Shown here piece after piece: positions 11,102 to 23,330 of a stretch of 64,000 bases of DNA; the stretch's first letter is position 1; each line of letters opens with the position of its first letter. The notes below the pieces were generated by a model. That model did no database searches. It worked only from the letters and a program-made list of their open reading frames with translations, and was not told where the DNA came from. Source of the DNA: Heterocephalus glaber (lineage: Eukaryota > Chordata > Mammalia > Rodentia > Bathyergidae); assembly GCF_000247695.1 (NCBI RefSeq), contig NW_004624743.1, forward strand, positions 5,228,522 to 5,292,521, in the 5' to 3' direction. The position numbers and the translations under genes are program-made.

Positions 11102-12955
11102 GGTTCTATACTTTCAAGGTGATTATTTAAATGAATAGCAGGAATAGATTTCACTTCAGCACATTTATTACAAACAGTTAATTCAGTTTTTTATAAGTGG
11201 ATTTTTTTGTGGGAAGCTTATATTAGATTCTCATTTCACTTTTTAAGATAAATTTCCCTTGGATGTTTATTGTCATTATCTTCCCTAAAAGCTTCTTTAC
11301 CTTTTGGTTTTATCATGGCTATTTCCTCCTCTGTAGTTTTTTAGCTATAAAATAAGAGCTTATTTTTAATTTTCTTTCATTGTTTGTATTATTTAATTTA
11401 TTTTAGCTGTTCTCAATATTAGCTATGTTTGCAGACTTGTATATTCATTTTCAGTTTGTAATTAATTTTTAAATTCTTCTTTAACCATAATGTTAGATAA
11501 CAATTTGAAATTATTCCCTCTGTAACTAGAACTTTGCTATTTCTTTTCTCTATCATTGAGACTTCATTGGATATTTTGAGGGCAAAACATACAATTTTCT
11601 TTCATACACAATTTTCAAGTACTTTTGATTTCTCCTTTCTTATCACTGAATTCCATTATTATAGATTTGGTAATTCTTAGTACCATCGAATTATTGCAAA
11701 TATGAAATTTTTATATTTGTGACTCTGATTTAAATATCACAGTTTTGTTGAAGACAGAAATAAGGTACTTTTCTGTACAATATGATTATCCTTACATCTG
11801 TTTTTGTAACCTCAGGATTGTTGTCTTTTGAAATATTTTTCCATGTCTATTCTTTCTGCCCTCCAAATTTACAAGAAGATCCAGGTTCCATGTTCACATT
11901 TCACAGAGAAAAATATTCAAGTTAATACCAGAAAAAGGCCAAATGCAGCACCAGAAATTAAATTACATTGATGATGAGGGATCCCTGCATACAATGGGAA
12001 GCAGGAAAGGCCTAAGCAGAGCGGGGAAGAATGTCACGATGTACAGGGATGGCTGTAGCTGTTGGACAATGAGCAGTGATCAAGCTCGTCCATGCTTAGG
12101 TGTGGCCTTAACTTGAGGTAAAATCAGTCCTCTCTTTGCTGTAACCCATACTGTGACGATAGCCAGGGAGCTCTTCAATTTTAAAAAAGGCATACAAATT
12201 TTGCTAGCACATAAAGTAAAAAGAATAAATTTTATATCATTCAATATCTAGAATTTCTCAGGATCACCAGCATTAGTAAAGTTACAAAAATGCACTTATA
12301 AGAACTTAATTTTAGTTTTGTCTTGCATGTACCTCCTGGGTAGAAAGATCATGAGGAGCAGAAAGACAGGTGTCTTCCTCAATTCTTATTTTCTTTTTCC
12401 TTCCAAAAGATCGCTTCCATTGAATGTTGAAAAATTCATGAAAAGTCCTTAAAACAAAGAAGCAATATTTTCCATGTTGAAGTACAACTTTATGTATATT
12501 TCACTGTGCTTGGACTGGATTTAGGCATTGCCTGGCATTGAGTTTTATTGCATGGCTTGGAATGATATTTTCAGTAATTGACAACAAATTTTAATGGAAA
12601 GATAAATAATTTCAGTAAATCAACTTTCCACATACTTGGTAGTATAGTAATGTACACAAGAGATGTTAGACATAAAATCAACATAGCAAAGAAATTCTGT
12701 CCATCAGCTCTGAATCTGCAAACAGAAGCAAGTGTAATTTATTTTGTTTTCCATTATAAAAAGAATTTTATCCATTGTTAATTATATTCCTGATGGGTTG
12801 TTTTTTATTTAGTGAATGTCTTAAAACTTTGACATATTAGTGCATAAGTATAGTATTTTTGGGATGTTCAATTTATTTTAAATTCCATCAAATATCCCCA
12901 GTTGTTCTTTTTAAAATTATTATCTTGAATTTTAGTGACACAGTCAACACACATA
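11102..12955. other. Unassigned AT-rich DNA
   Basis: No gene. The block 11930-12130 is more GC-rich and may be an unrecognised LTR fragment, but I cannot name it. Confidence 0.4.
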
Positions 12956-12961
12956 TTAATT

Positions 12962-13048
12962 TTCCCCCTTTTTTAGTCCTGAGAATCTAGACTAGGTATA
13001 TATGCAAGGGTAGCTCTGTACCACTGCACTACATCCCCAGCGTTGTAC
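12962..13048 (-). mobile_element. Decayed tRNA-derived SINE
   Basis: Reversed tRNA-like pattern: 'cctgagaatctagactagg' in place of the B box, 'gtaccactgcactacatccc' in place of the A box, and a T-run on the left as the tail. Strongly diverged from the young copies. Confidence 0.55.
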
Positions 13049-14254
13049 ATTCAAAGCGGCTCTTAGAGAGGATTTTCAATGTTTTGAAAACAAATAAATG
13101 ATGAGTTTTTGAGGTGATTGGTATATCAAGTGACATAATCTGATTATTTCTACATTGTATAGATATATTAATATATTGTACTGGGTCCCATAAAATATAC
13201 GCGCATTATGTATTAATTACAAATTTTAAAGTTCTCTAAATGGCTAAATAGGAAGTACATTGATACTGTAAAATAACTGCATATGTATGTGTCTCTGTGT
13301 GTGTATGTATTGTGCACGTATTTTGGCAAAGAGAAGTCAAAGGGTTGTACCAGTAGAGGATTCACACATTTGGAAAGTCGAATAGAGGAACAGCCAAAGA
13401 CAGTTTGTAGGTATATGTGATTCATATATCAGGTTCAGCACATCTGTTGCAACCTAGCTCTAATTCTATGTTCTTTTTTGCTATCGTCCTATATCCCTTA
13501 TAATTTTTCCCTATCCATTATTCAAATCATTGCAAGATAATCTAGAAAACACATTCCCATTTATATCAAGGAGACTATAGAAATAGATATTACATGAAAT
13601 ATCATCTTAATTTAGATTTTTGATGTTGAGTTTGTGGATTATCTATCTCTGCAAACATAAGGAATATTCTTCTTAATACAGCAATTATAAAGCACGTTTA
13701 ATAAATTCATATTTTGTAAGGATGAAATTTGTCAAAGAGAAATTCAGTAAACGGATAAAATTATCATTATCTCACATATTGCCAGATAAGATCTCTCAGT
13801 TTTTCTTTGCTTTAAAAAATTAAACAGAAATGAACAGAGCAGTAAAACTATGAACAATTTCCTTTTGCAACATATAGGTGTAACGTGAGTGTGTGAAGTG
13901 CACCACAAACCCGAGTCTCTTTAATATGATCCAGATGGGAAATTAAAGGAGCACACGCCTGTTTGGTAGAAAATGCTTTTACTTTCCAGTGCGATACATT
14001 TCTATCATGTCTCAAGATAAATTTATGCTATCATTCAACTGAGAATAACTAGACATATGTACTCACCATGATAGCAGCTTGGGCACGCGAGCTGTCTAAC
14101 TCTAACCCCGGCAGGCAAGAACGCTGTGTCTCACCTTTGCCTCCTTCTCCTTTCCTGTACACGCCAGTGAAAGAACAATGCTTCATGGAGGATTATTCTC
14201 ATTGAATATACTATTACTCGCTGAAATACAAGAATTAAATTCTCCCAGGCTACC

Positions 14255-14296
<42 letters not shown>

Positions 14297-15045
14297 TCAC
14301 TCACCATTCTGGCTCCAAGGCAGACGTGTCTACTTCTCCATATTACTCCAAAAGAAGCGTTTCCAACCTGTGCACGACAAATTGCCTGCAGCCCTGTATG
14401 GTGAGTAATGCAGCCTCCTCAAGATCATAAACTTGCAACATTATAATGTGATTTTTTTTCTGTTTCTCGTGACTTAATTGTGCATTTCTCAGTAGTGGAT
14501 GGCATAGGCAGTAGTGGAACACTAGTAAGAGAGAGCACAGTGCAGGGCTGAGTCTGCCTCCTGCACCCCACTCACACAATTGGTAGAACTGAAGCCCACA
14601 TGTATGACTTACAGGTGCTTGTGCAAAATTCTGAGTTAAACACACTGAATACTGATAGCATTTCAACCTGCCTTTGTGCACACGTTTGCCCAGGAAAATG
14701 AGTCTTTATTGTCATTAAGCAGATGTATATTTTTTTAATTTAGTTATTAAACATGGCTTGCATTTTTTCATAAAATCAGTTAAAATAAATGAAAAAGGAA
14801 GGTTTTTTTACTTATGAACATGAACTCTAGTATATATTTTATTAGCAGCCAAGGCAATTCCTTTTCATTGAATGTGGTCCTGGCAAGCAAAGGATTTGAC
14901 ATGAAGATGTTCTCTAGACTGAACACTACTCTTTTGTGTCAGATTCAAATACTGTATAACTCACCTTTCATTGATTAATGAATAATGCCTCCATTGCATG
15001 TGGTCATGGTTTAGACCTAATTTGTACCATAAGAGTCCCAATGTG
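13049..15045. other. Unassigned DNA with one microsatellite
   Basis: Apart from the (CA)n tract, no repeat or gene is recognised. The minus-strand open frame at 14343-14681 (112 codons) shows no domain and no splice context. Confidence 0.4.
14259..14294 (+). repeat. (AC)n microsatellite
   Basis: About 18 uninterrupted AC units. Probably polymorphic. Confidence 0.97.
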
Positions 15046-15049
15046 CAGT

Positions 15050-15490
15050 GAAGACCTGAGAAGCTGCAGATGTTAGAAATGTAGGATGTCAGCTGAGGAA
15101 ACCTGCAGGCAGGGAGCAGAGCTAGCCCTACAGATAGGCCATGTGGTTGGGGCTGGGATGCAGCCCCAGTGCTTTGGAGTTTACATTTCACCTTGCCCGC
15201 CTTTGGAGCTGGACCTGGAGTTAAATAAATTAATCTTTGCCCTGCTGGTTTTGCTCTTGCTTAGGTCCAATTCCTTTTTATAAGCCTATTTCTCCTTTGG
15301 AATGGGAATGTTTATTCTCTTTACTCGGTATTGTTGTATTTGGAATCATTTAATTTTCCCTCTTCTTTTTACATGGGCTCAAACTTAGTTTACCTTGAGT
15401 CTCAGAGAAGACTTTGGGCCTGGACTTTCCAACACAGCTGGATCTATTAAGATTTTGATAATTCTTAGAGAAGGGCTAAATTCCATAAAG
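15050..15490 (+). mobile_element. MaLR (ERVL-type) internal remnant
   Basis: The order 'tgccctgctggttttgctct', 'ctcctttggaatgggaatg', 'gtctcagagaagactttggg' parallels the non-coding internal region just upstream of the 3' LTR in MaLR elements. No gag or pol is expected in this part. It is interrupted on the right by an L1 3' end, and no adjacent LTR is visible. Confidence 0.6.
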
Positions 15491-15494
15491 AAAG

Positions 15495-15830
15495 TAAACT
15501 TCAGGTACATGCAGGAAAATGGACGTACCTTGAGACTATGATGTTAAGTGAAATTAATCAGACAAGCAAGCTTAACTATTACATGATCTCCCTTATTTGA
15601 GGAACCCAAAATATAAAAAAGCAAAATAAAAGATGTACATTAGTAAACAAGGATATAGATCTTTTCCAAAAGGGAAGGGGACCAACAGATGGAGGGAGGG
15701 GAAGAAACAGAGTTGAAGGGAATGAAGAAAGAATTAAAATATGTTATGTACATGTACCAACCCCCACAATGGATATAATAATTATGTACAGCAAACATGT
15801 TCCAGTAAAAACATAAATTAATAGAAAGAA
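15495..15830 (+). repeat. L1 3' end, sense
   Basis: Contains 'tgatgttaagtgaaattaat' and a purine-rich G/A block at 15660-15735, ending in an A-rich tract near 15800-15830. Typical sense L1 3' untranslated region, 5'-truncated. Confidence 0.75.
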
Positions 15831-18599
15831 GAAATACAGTAGAGTTTAGATTGTCATGTTTATAGCGTGAAATGATTTTTAGATCTCTCTAAATATTTGG
15901 AACAGCCAGACCTACGTACGTATCAAGCGTGGTGTGATGGGTCAGCTGACTCTTCAGTCTGGAACTAGTACTAGTGCTCTTGAACACAACAGTGCATTAA
16001 GTATGGCTTTAAACTGTAACATCAAACTGAAGTTTACCATTGTGAGGGTTTTCTCACATTTCTATAAGGAAGAAAGCCCTTCTTTCCTCATAAAATGTCA
16101 GAGGTAACATAGCAAATATTATTATTGTACTTCTTCTTTTGAAAATCTGCTTGTCAAATTGACTCAACTCCCATATCCAACTGAGGACAGAGTGAGACTT
16201 AGGTCCTAGGAAGAGTCTTCCTTATATATAAGCTCATTATTTCCTAGCCTCAGTTCCTAATTAATCATGTGATGTTTAACAGCAATGTACAGCTATTCCC
16301 CTTTATCTTATCTTTGTGTCATTCTAAATATTCAGTTCAGGCACAATGTTTGTCTCCCAGGAGATGTAGAAATTGCACAAACAAGTCTTCTTTTTCTTTG
16401 AAAACTTAGACTAGAAGTTCTATTTCATTCTATTTCTTTGTGGATATCACAAATGACCCTTGAGTCGTCCTTCCTATTCTATGAAAAATGCATTTTCCAC
16501 TCTCTAGCTTATACGTGCTTTTCTATACTCACTCTTTCTATTGATTTATAATTGCATATATCCACACTTTATAGACAAAATCACTCTCATTCAAACATGG
16601 GGCCCTAGTAACCAATATATAGTTTTTATAATGTTTCCAAATGTTTTGAAGATTCATCATAAATCATCATTTATTTTAAGAATGACCTTCTAATCACTGC
16701 TTTGCCATGGTAAACAATCTTCCCATTTTCTTTCCTTGAGTTTTTTTATTTGGCCTGCTGGAAGGTGAGGTATAAAATTATATTTCTCATCCTGTTTGAC
16801 CACATTCTTTCATTTTCTTTAGCAATTTCTCTATATAAAGTAGATTTTAGAAGAAACTTCAACTAAGTGACAAGCATAGTGCTCTTCATTGTACAGTGGT
16901 CAAACTGTCCATTATATTGGTGGACTTCTGAACTGCCATAAAAATCAGTGCTACCTCTTCTTATTCCATAAACTAGCAGAATTACCCTTGATGGTACAAA
17001 AAAAGCCCAAATTCATTCTATAAACATTTTATCACCAGGAATTTTCTTTTAAAATATTATTTCCCTTATTTCATTTCATTCTCCAATAAACATTATCCCT
17101 TGCTCAAAAAAATTACATTTCACATTTTCTAAGAATTGAATCTTGACTTCTCATCCTTATTTGTTGAATACTTGCCAGAAATGTTTAGCATGACTATTAC
17201 TTTGAATCAATCTTTGCACTTATATCCATTCTTTTCTTTCTAATCTTTCGAAAATGATGTTTTTATCTGGTTTTTCATGGCCTAGATATCTCTTCACTGA
17301 TTATATAATCAATTTAATTTGTCTTTATATACTTCTAGTGCTCCACCATTTGACTTCTCTGGACATTTTAATCTCATTACACCAGAGCCATACCTGCTAT
17401 ACCTAATCAGCTTCATAATTGTGCTTATTCTTCAGCACTCACTACTGTATTTGCAAATGCTAATATTATTCTACCCTGCACACAATGAGCTCAACTCCAC
17501 AAAAGCATAACTTTGCAGCTTGACACTCCTACCAAATTAATTTACACCCTTTTATCTTCTTACTTCATTTTACTTTACTCATCTGCAAAACAATAATAAT
17601 ATCATCTTTGAAAGAGAGGGGTGAAATAGCAATATATGCACAGTTTCCTAAAATTACAACTATTCAGTGGAAATTGAAATATATGCAAATTTTCTAAAAT
17701 TAAAACTATTCAGTGGAGATGGAATATTATATTTTCTTCCAAAGTTCAAACCACAGTTTAACTCTTCCAAGAATATTTTGTGTTACTTAAGTTGCTGTAA
17801 TAGAGTTTCGCTCTTTAATTAGAACTTAGGAGTTAAACTTGAGGGGAAAACAATGTACCTTGTACTAGAAAATGAATTCAGGCATTACATGTGACAGTGT
17901 TTCTGTTTAACTCTTTGTTTGAACATTCTTATAAGATTTATTGCCTTAAATGGACCATTTCAATCTCAAACAATCCCAATGCTTTTGAAGTATTTTTCTT
18001 CTTATTTCAGGACAAACCCATCTTTCTGCAATACTTATTCACTAGTCCACTCACTGTTTTTTGATATTACAAAACCACAACAACCAACAGTAAGAAGCGG
18101 ACAAAATATGGCTTGTAGGTTTTCTCAGGTCTTTTACTGTCTGATATAAATACAAATCATTAAAATGTTCAGCTTTTTGAGAGGCAAATGAATAGCTTTG
18201 TAAATTTATCTTCTTTGGATTGAAAATTTAAAATTCCTTTTTTGTGTTTATATAATTTTTTTCAGTTTTGTTAAATCCACACGGTAACTTGTACCATAAC
18301 ACAGATTGCTATTTGTTGTTCAAATCCCAATTTTAATATTTAAAAATTTATGTTCAGTAAAATTTAATCATAAGAACATACTTTGGTTTCTGTATTTTAT
18401 TAATTGATCATGAAGGTGGCCAGTAAACTAGATATGCTTAAAATGTTTCCTATTTATTGTGAAGAAAATAACTTTTAGGTGGGAAATAAAACATGACACT
18501 AGAAATAATGGTATTAATATCTAGAGCAATAATAAAAATAGGAGTAAAAATTACAAAGGGCACATAGAATATAAAGTACTGATAACATAAAAAGTTATC
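15831..18599. other. Unassigned AT-rich DNA
   Basis: Nothing recognised beyond the short tandem duplication at 17629. Several ATTT-rich stretches. Confidence 0.4.
17629..17722. repeat. Two-copy tandem duplication, 47-base period
   Basis: The unit containing 'atatatgca', 'ctaaaatta' and 'aactattcagtgga' appears twice, with the second copy offset by 47 bases and about six differences. Neither copy matches a repeat I know. Confidence 0.85.
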
Positions 18600-18782
18600 A
18601 TGTATCAGAAGCTCCCTGCATATGATACTTAGACTGATTTTAATAAATTTTCACAATTTTATACAGATATATATATGTAATTGACATGCCCCTTTTAAAG
18701 GATAGGAAACGGAAATTGAAAGAGTGTAGTGGTTAGCTTATCATCACATGCATAATCACAGGACTGAAACTTGAAACTCACG
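18600..18782 (+). mobile_element. MIR SINE, sense
   Basis: Matches the MIR 3' half: 'cccttttaaaggataggaaa', a 'agcttatcatcacatgcat' segment in place of the 'aacttgcccaaggtcacac' stretch, and 'ggactgaaacttgaaactc'. Highly diverged, as expected for this ancient family. Confidence 0.6.
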
Positions 18783-18795
18783 TGGAGGTATATTT

Positions 18796-18887
18796 GTGTG
18801 TATGTGTGTTTGGGGTACTGGTGATTGGACTCAAGACCTTGGACTTGTGAGGCAGGCAGCGGAACCAATGAGCTAAATCCCTGGCCC
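18796..18887 (-). mobile_element. ID-like tRNA-derived SINE with a TG-rich tail
   Basis: Reversed SINE body at 18811-18887 (B box 'gattggactcaagacc', A box 'gagctaaatccctggccc'). The 13-base duplication tggaggtatattt at 18783-18795 and 18888-18900 is perfect and defines the insertion. The tail complement at 18796-18810 is TG-rich rather than pure T, so the A-tail has turned into a microsatellite. Confidence 0.93.
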
Positions 18888-19300
18888 TGGAGGTATATTT
18901 TTTAAAAGTTCACACATATTTCTTTCTTTCTTGGTGAAGGAACTCAGTGAATAAGACAAAATAGTTTTGGAACTTCACCTTATTTACTAATGAGTATCCT
19001 CTCAGTCTATGGAATAATTTAATACTTATCTTTGGAATCTGTTTAATAAAATATAAACATATAATATATTTAAATATGTAATTTTTATGAAAGACACAAA
19101 CTATGGACAAATAATATACCATATAGATGGTAATTTTTGTGATTTTAGTGGCATGTGTTCATTTGCATCTATAGTACCTATTTGATGAAATGCTTTCAAG
19201 TATTTCATCATCTGAAAAAATAATGATTGGCATAAATTTTTCAAAACAAGAACATATCTTATAATTTCAACAGTTTCATTTCACACTTTTCAAAATAAAA

Positions 19301-19446
19301 CCAGGCTGGATGTGGTGTCTCATAATCCCAATACTGCATAGGCTGAGGCAGGAGGATGTAAACATGTTCGAGGTTACCCTGGTTTACATAGTGATTTCAA
19401 GGACAGCCTGAACTACATAGTAAGACTCTGTCTCAAAGAAAAATAT
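19301..19446 (+). mobile_element. B1 SINE (7SL-derived), sense
   Basis: Starts 'ccaggctggatgtggtgtct', contains 'taggctgaggcaggaggatg' and 'aggacagcctgaactacata', and ends 'gactctgtctcaaagaaaaa'. Full-length, moderately diverged B1. Confidence 0.92.
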
Positions 19447-21187
19447 GTAAAAACATTACAGCTGCAGTAATATTTTATTCTTCAAGAGGACATACTTTGA
19501 GTTATGTTAAATGTTATTGAAGCTTTAGAGTATGTTTTGGAATCTACTAGGATGAAAAATGAACAGAAAAATACAAAGAAAGTTCTTTGTCGGAGTAAGG
19601 TAGCTGTCTGAGCATGATTTTTCCCTAAATATATAATACCATACATTCAAGTTTAAAAATATATTTGTGTAGACTAACAAGTTGATGGTACATTTTATGC
19701 TATTAAAGTCTAGACAGATTATCACAGTGTTCTCTCAGAATATCTTTGAGATGGAATAAAGGGAGGAATATTAAAAGTACAAAATATGTTCAAAAAATAC
19801 ATTTCCTAAAAATGGTCCATTGTCTTTCCTTTCATCACAAAGCAGAGTGAATACAAGAGATTATGATCACATAACTAGTGTTTTACAGAGATTGCTCTTC
19901 ATATCTATAAAATGTATGAATATTTTGCAAAATCTGGGCTATTGAGCATATTTTTATTTGCTAGCCTAATTGAACTGAGATGTACAGTGCTGATTCTTTA
20001 TTAAACATTAATATTCTCTTGAAAATACACATTTTTTCTCCTTCCTCTAAGACAAACAAGGTGTTGTGTCAGTCTGTCAAGGACATGGAAAGAGATACAT
20101 CCTTTTAAAAGATAAAGTCTTAACTAGTGTATTTCTTTCTTCTCTCTCACTTCATTTCCTTTCTTACTGGATGTGGTACAGTTCTAAATCTGCTCCATAA
20201 GGACAAGGCTGCATCTTCCATATGGGTAGAAAAGAAATGTTGATAACATGAGTCCCTGAAGATGAGAACCTCTTTACCTAAACTTTACAATTGAACTATG
20301 GCTTCTTGTTTCTTGACTGGAAAAAAATTGTTTTTAAAGCAATACAACTGTTATCTAGTGTCTCCACTCCATGAACCTTGGCTCTACGTTTATCGAATGA
20401 GGAGAATTTTATATAGGTATTACTATATCAGAAATACACAAATGGCTCTCTTGCTTTATACACACCAAAGGAATTAAAAGTCAGAAGAGATTCAATATTT
20501 AAGTTTTACAAATTTATAAAAATGAAAAATAATACTTTCTAATATTTCTTAAAGTAGCATTATCTACTTTCCAGTTAATAATACAAAGTTATGTATGTGT
20601 CTCTTTTCTTAGGGACACTTAAGCATGAATCAATTTACATACATAACTCCACCACTCCTGGCAGTTTCTTAGAATGAAGATATGACTAATGTTCCAGTGA
20701 GGCTTTAGCAGGGTAAGTGGATGAATAATTAAAGTGAAATATATCCAGTGTTTGGTCCATAACAAAGTCCTACTTGCAAGGAAAGAAAGTTTTCTGAATC
20801 CTATTTGGCACTGAGGAGGACTATTCCTCCCATTCTTAGACATATCTCAAAATCTAAGTAATGAAAACATTTCAATAAAAACATACTAATATTTGAAAAA
20901 GTGAGACAAAATAGAACTCTATAAAATGCTCAATAAAATCAGAAAATCCAGAAAGTGGGGAAGAAACTAATCACGAATTTCACATAAAAAATTGTAAACA
21001 AGGAAGATGTCATAGTATTTCTGAAATTCTTTGAAAGGTCTATTTTAAATAATTGGTTTTTTTGTCATAAATGTAACTCTATGATTGAAAAGTGAGGGGA
21101 AAATAAGCCTTCTCATTTTTCTACTTAGAAATAATATGTGCATTTTGCTTTCTAAATGTACAAATAAATACTATTACAAAACATCTT
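19447..21187. other. Unassigned AT-rich DNA
   Basis: No gene or named repeat. The open frame at 20619-20843 on the minus strand shows no family signature. Confidence 0.4.
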
Positions 21188-21198
21188 ATGTTTACCAC

Positions 21199-21287
21199 AT
21201 TTTTTTTTTCCGTCAGTACTAGGGATCAAACTCGGGACCTTGTGTTTACGAGGCAGGCGCCAGAACCACTGAGCTAAATCCCGGCCC
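21199..21287 (-). mobile_element. ID-like tRNA-derived SINE
   Basis: T-run followed by the reversed B box 'gatcaaactcgggacc' and the A-box side 'gagctaaatcccggccc'. A perfect 11-base duplication, atgtttaccac, flanks it at 21188-21198 and 21288-21298. A young copy. Confidence 0.95.
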
Positions 21288-21464
21288 ATGTTTACCACTT
21301 TTAAACAACATATTTCTTCATTTTTACTTTGTATCTTGAATATGAAGCCTTCTGATAATGTACCTGATTTTGACATTTCCTTAGAGTACCTTATGAGTCA
21401 CTGTCCCATTGCTTAGACACAACGCCTGACATCCAAAAGTTAAGAGAGAAATTAAATGTGGTAT

Positions 21465-21720
21465 GGTTTCAGGGGATTCAGTCCATATTCAGCTGGCTCC
21501 CAGGCAGAAAGAGCATGGTTGAAGCACATGAGGAGAAAAGATGCCTAGTTAATGAAGGCTCAGAAGCAGAGCAAGGATACGGTGCTAGAGAGGAAGAGGT
21601 GTGCAAGCAGACACCTCATAATACAAACATACAAACAGAGAAGTGTGTTCTACTAATGCCCTCAGGCAAATTCCAAAACCCATCAAGTTGACACTTCACC
21701 CTAAATGTCACGAGTACTTA
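21465..21720 (-). repeat. MaLR-type LTR fragment, antisense
   Basis: Same reversed pattern as 50305-50675: 'ggattcagtccatattcag', 'aagagcatggttgaagcac', 'gaagcagagcaagga', then 'catcaagttgacacttcac'. Family assignment is by analogy. Confidence 0.45.
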
Positions 21721-21779
21721 ATGAAACAAAATTGTCATCACACCAAACTTTAAAATTTCAGATAGGATCCAAATCGTAC

Positions 21780-22312
21780 CCCAAATGCCTCTCTGTGATG
21801 AAGAGTTGGTTGCTGCCTGATGTGCTTTTGGGAAGTGTTTGGAGCAAGAGGCCTCTAATTTCCTCAAGTGGACTAACAGATTGAGTTCATTACCTGATTA
21901 GGCTGCTAGCAGGTGGAGCATAGTTGGAAGAATTCAGTCACTGAGAAAACACCTTTGAAGGCCATATTTTGTCTACTCCTCTTTTTTTTTTTTTGGTACC
22001 AGGGGATCGAACTTGGATCCTTGTGCTTGCAAGGCAGGCAGCAGAACCACCGAGCTAAATCTCCAATCCATGTCTACTCTTTGCTTTCTCTTTCCCTTTC
22101 TTACTTTTTGCTTCCTGGTTTCCATGAAGTGAACAGTGTTGCTCCATAGTGCCTTTCCGCCATTAATCTTCACCTTGTCTCAGGCATCCAGCCGTGGAAC
22201 TGGATGACCATGGACTGAAACATCTGAAATCCATAGCCAAATTAAACCTTTGTTAAAAAATTATTATTCTCAAGGATTTGTCACACAATAAAAAGCTGAC
22301 TAACATAGCAAC
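21780..22312 (+). repeat. MLT1/MaLR-type LTR, sense
   Basis: Contains the MaLR U3-R order: 'gtgcctttccgccattaatc', 'agccgtggaactggatgacc', 'ccaaattaaacctttgtt', and the end 'aaaagctgactaacatagc'. Interrupted by the SINE at 21981-22070. The left limit is uncertain. Confidence 0.65.
21981..22070 (-). mobile_element. ID-like tRNA-derived SINE inside an LTR
   Basis: T-run and reversed SINE body with box motifs 'ggatcgaacttggatcc' and 'gagctaaatctcc'. The duplication tgtctactc(c/t) occurs at 21970-21979 and 22071-22080. It postdates the surrounding LTR. Confidence 0.93.
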
Positions 22313-22330
22313 TTATATGAGATTTAGACA

Positions 22331-22422
22331 GGGCCAGGGATTTAGCTCAGTGGTTCTGGCGACTGCCTCACAAGCGCAAGGTCCAGAGTTTGATCCCGGG
22401 TACCAAAAAAAAAAAAAAAAAA
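22331..22422 (+). mobile_element. ID-like tRNA-derived SINE cut by the assembly gap
   Basis: Starts gggccagggatttagctcag, has B box 'gtttgatcccgg', and ends in a run of at least 18 A that is cut by unknown bases. The right-hand duplication therefore cannot be seen. Confidence 0.93.
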
Positions 22423-23142
22423 NNNNNNNNNNNNNNNNNNNNNNNNNNNNNNNNNNNNNNNNNNNNNNNNNNNNNNNNNNNNNNNNNNNNNNNNNNNNNN
22501 NNNNNNNNNNNNNNNNNNNNNNNNNNNNNNNNNNNNNNNNNNNNNNNNNNNNNNNNNNNNNNNNNNNNNNNNNNNNNNNNNNNNNNNNNNNNNNNNNNNN
22601 NNNNNNNNNNNNNNNNNNNNNNNNNNNNNNNNNNNNNNNNNNNNNNNNNNNNNNNNNNNNNNNNNNNNNNNNNNNNNNNNNNNNNNNNNNNNNNNNNNNN
22701 NNNNNNNNNNNNNNNNNNNNNNNNNNNNNNNNNNNNNNNNNNNNNNNNNNNNNNNNNNNNNNNNNNNNNNNNNNNNNNNNNNNNNNNNNNNNNNNNNNNN
22801 NNNNNNNNNNNNNNNNNNNNNNNNNNNNNNNNNNNNNNNNNNNNNNNNNNNNNNNNNNNNNNNNNNNNNNNNNNNNNNNNNNNNNNNNNNNNNNNNNNNN
22901 NNNNNNNNNNNNNNNNNNNNNNNNNNNNNNNNNNNNNNNNNNNNNNNNNNNNNNNNNNNNNNNNNNNNNNNNNNNNNNNNNNNNNNNNNNNNNNNNNNNN
23001 NNNNNNNNNNNNNNNNNNNNNNNNNNNNNNNNNNNNNNNNNNNNNNNNNNNNNNNNNNNNNNNNNNNNNNNNNNNNNNNNNNNNNNNNNNNNNNNNNNNN
23101 NNNNNNNNNNNNNNNNNNNNNNNNNNNNNNNNNNNNNNNNNN
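22423..23142. other. Assembly gap (720 N)
   Basis: Unknown bases. The gap opens exactly at the end of a poly(A) run, so assembly failure at a SINE tail or a homopolymer is the likely cause. Any open frame across it is an artefact. Confidence 1.
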
Positions 23143-23330
23143 AGAGAAAGAGATATCTACCTCCGTGGACTGCCCAGTAGTTATCAACGGACAGCTTGAT
23201 CCTCAGTCTGGGTGGAGGTAACAGAATCGATTTGAAGTATCCTACAACGAGGGCAGCAAGACCGAGTCAGTGGTGACCATCATTAATCCGTCTGCAGGAC
23301 TTTTGATAGTTTCTGCTCCTTTTTAGCTTC
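23143..23330 (+). other. Coding-like remnant beside the gap, unrecognised
   Basis: One plus-strand frame stays open for about 60 codons with a single stop (taa at about 23218) and yields ordinary-looking protein text, including the peptide pieces CPVVINGQLDP and NRFEVSYNEGSKTE. I do not recognise the family. It could be the visible edge of a processed pseudogene hidden in the gap, or chance. Base composition here is richer in GC than the neighbours. Confidence 0.25.

Noticed and set aside
22278..23199. Open frames of 269-300 codons spanning the run of N
   Set aside because: They exist only because unknown bases are translated as X; the true part is SINE sequence.
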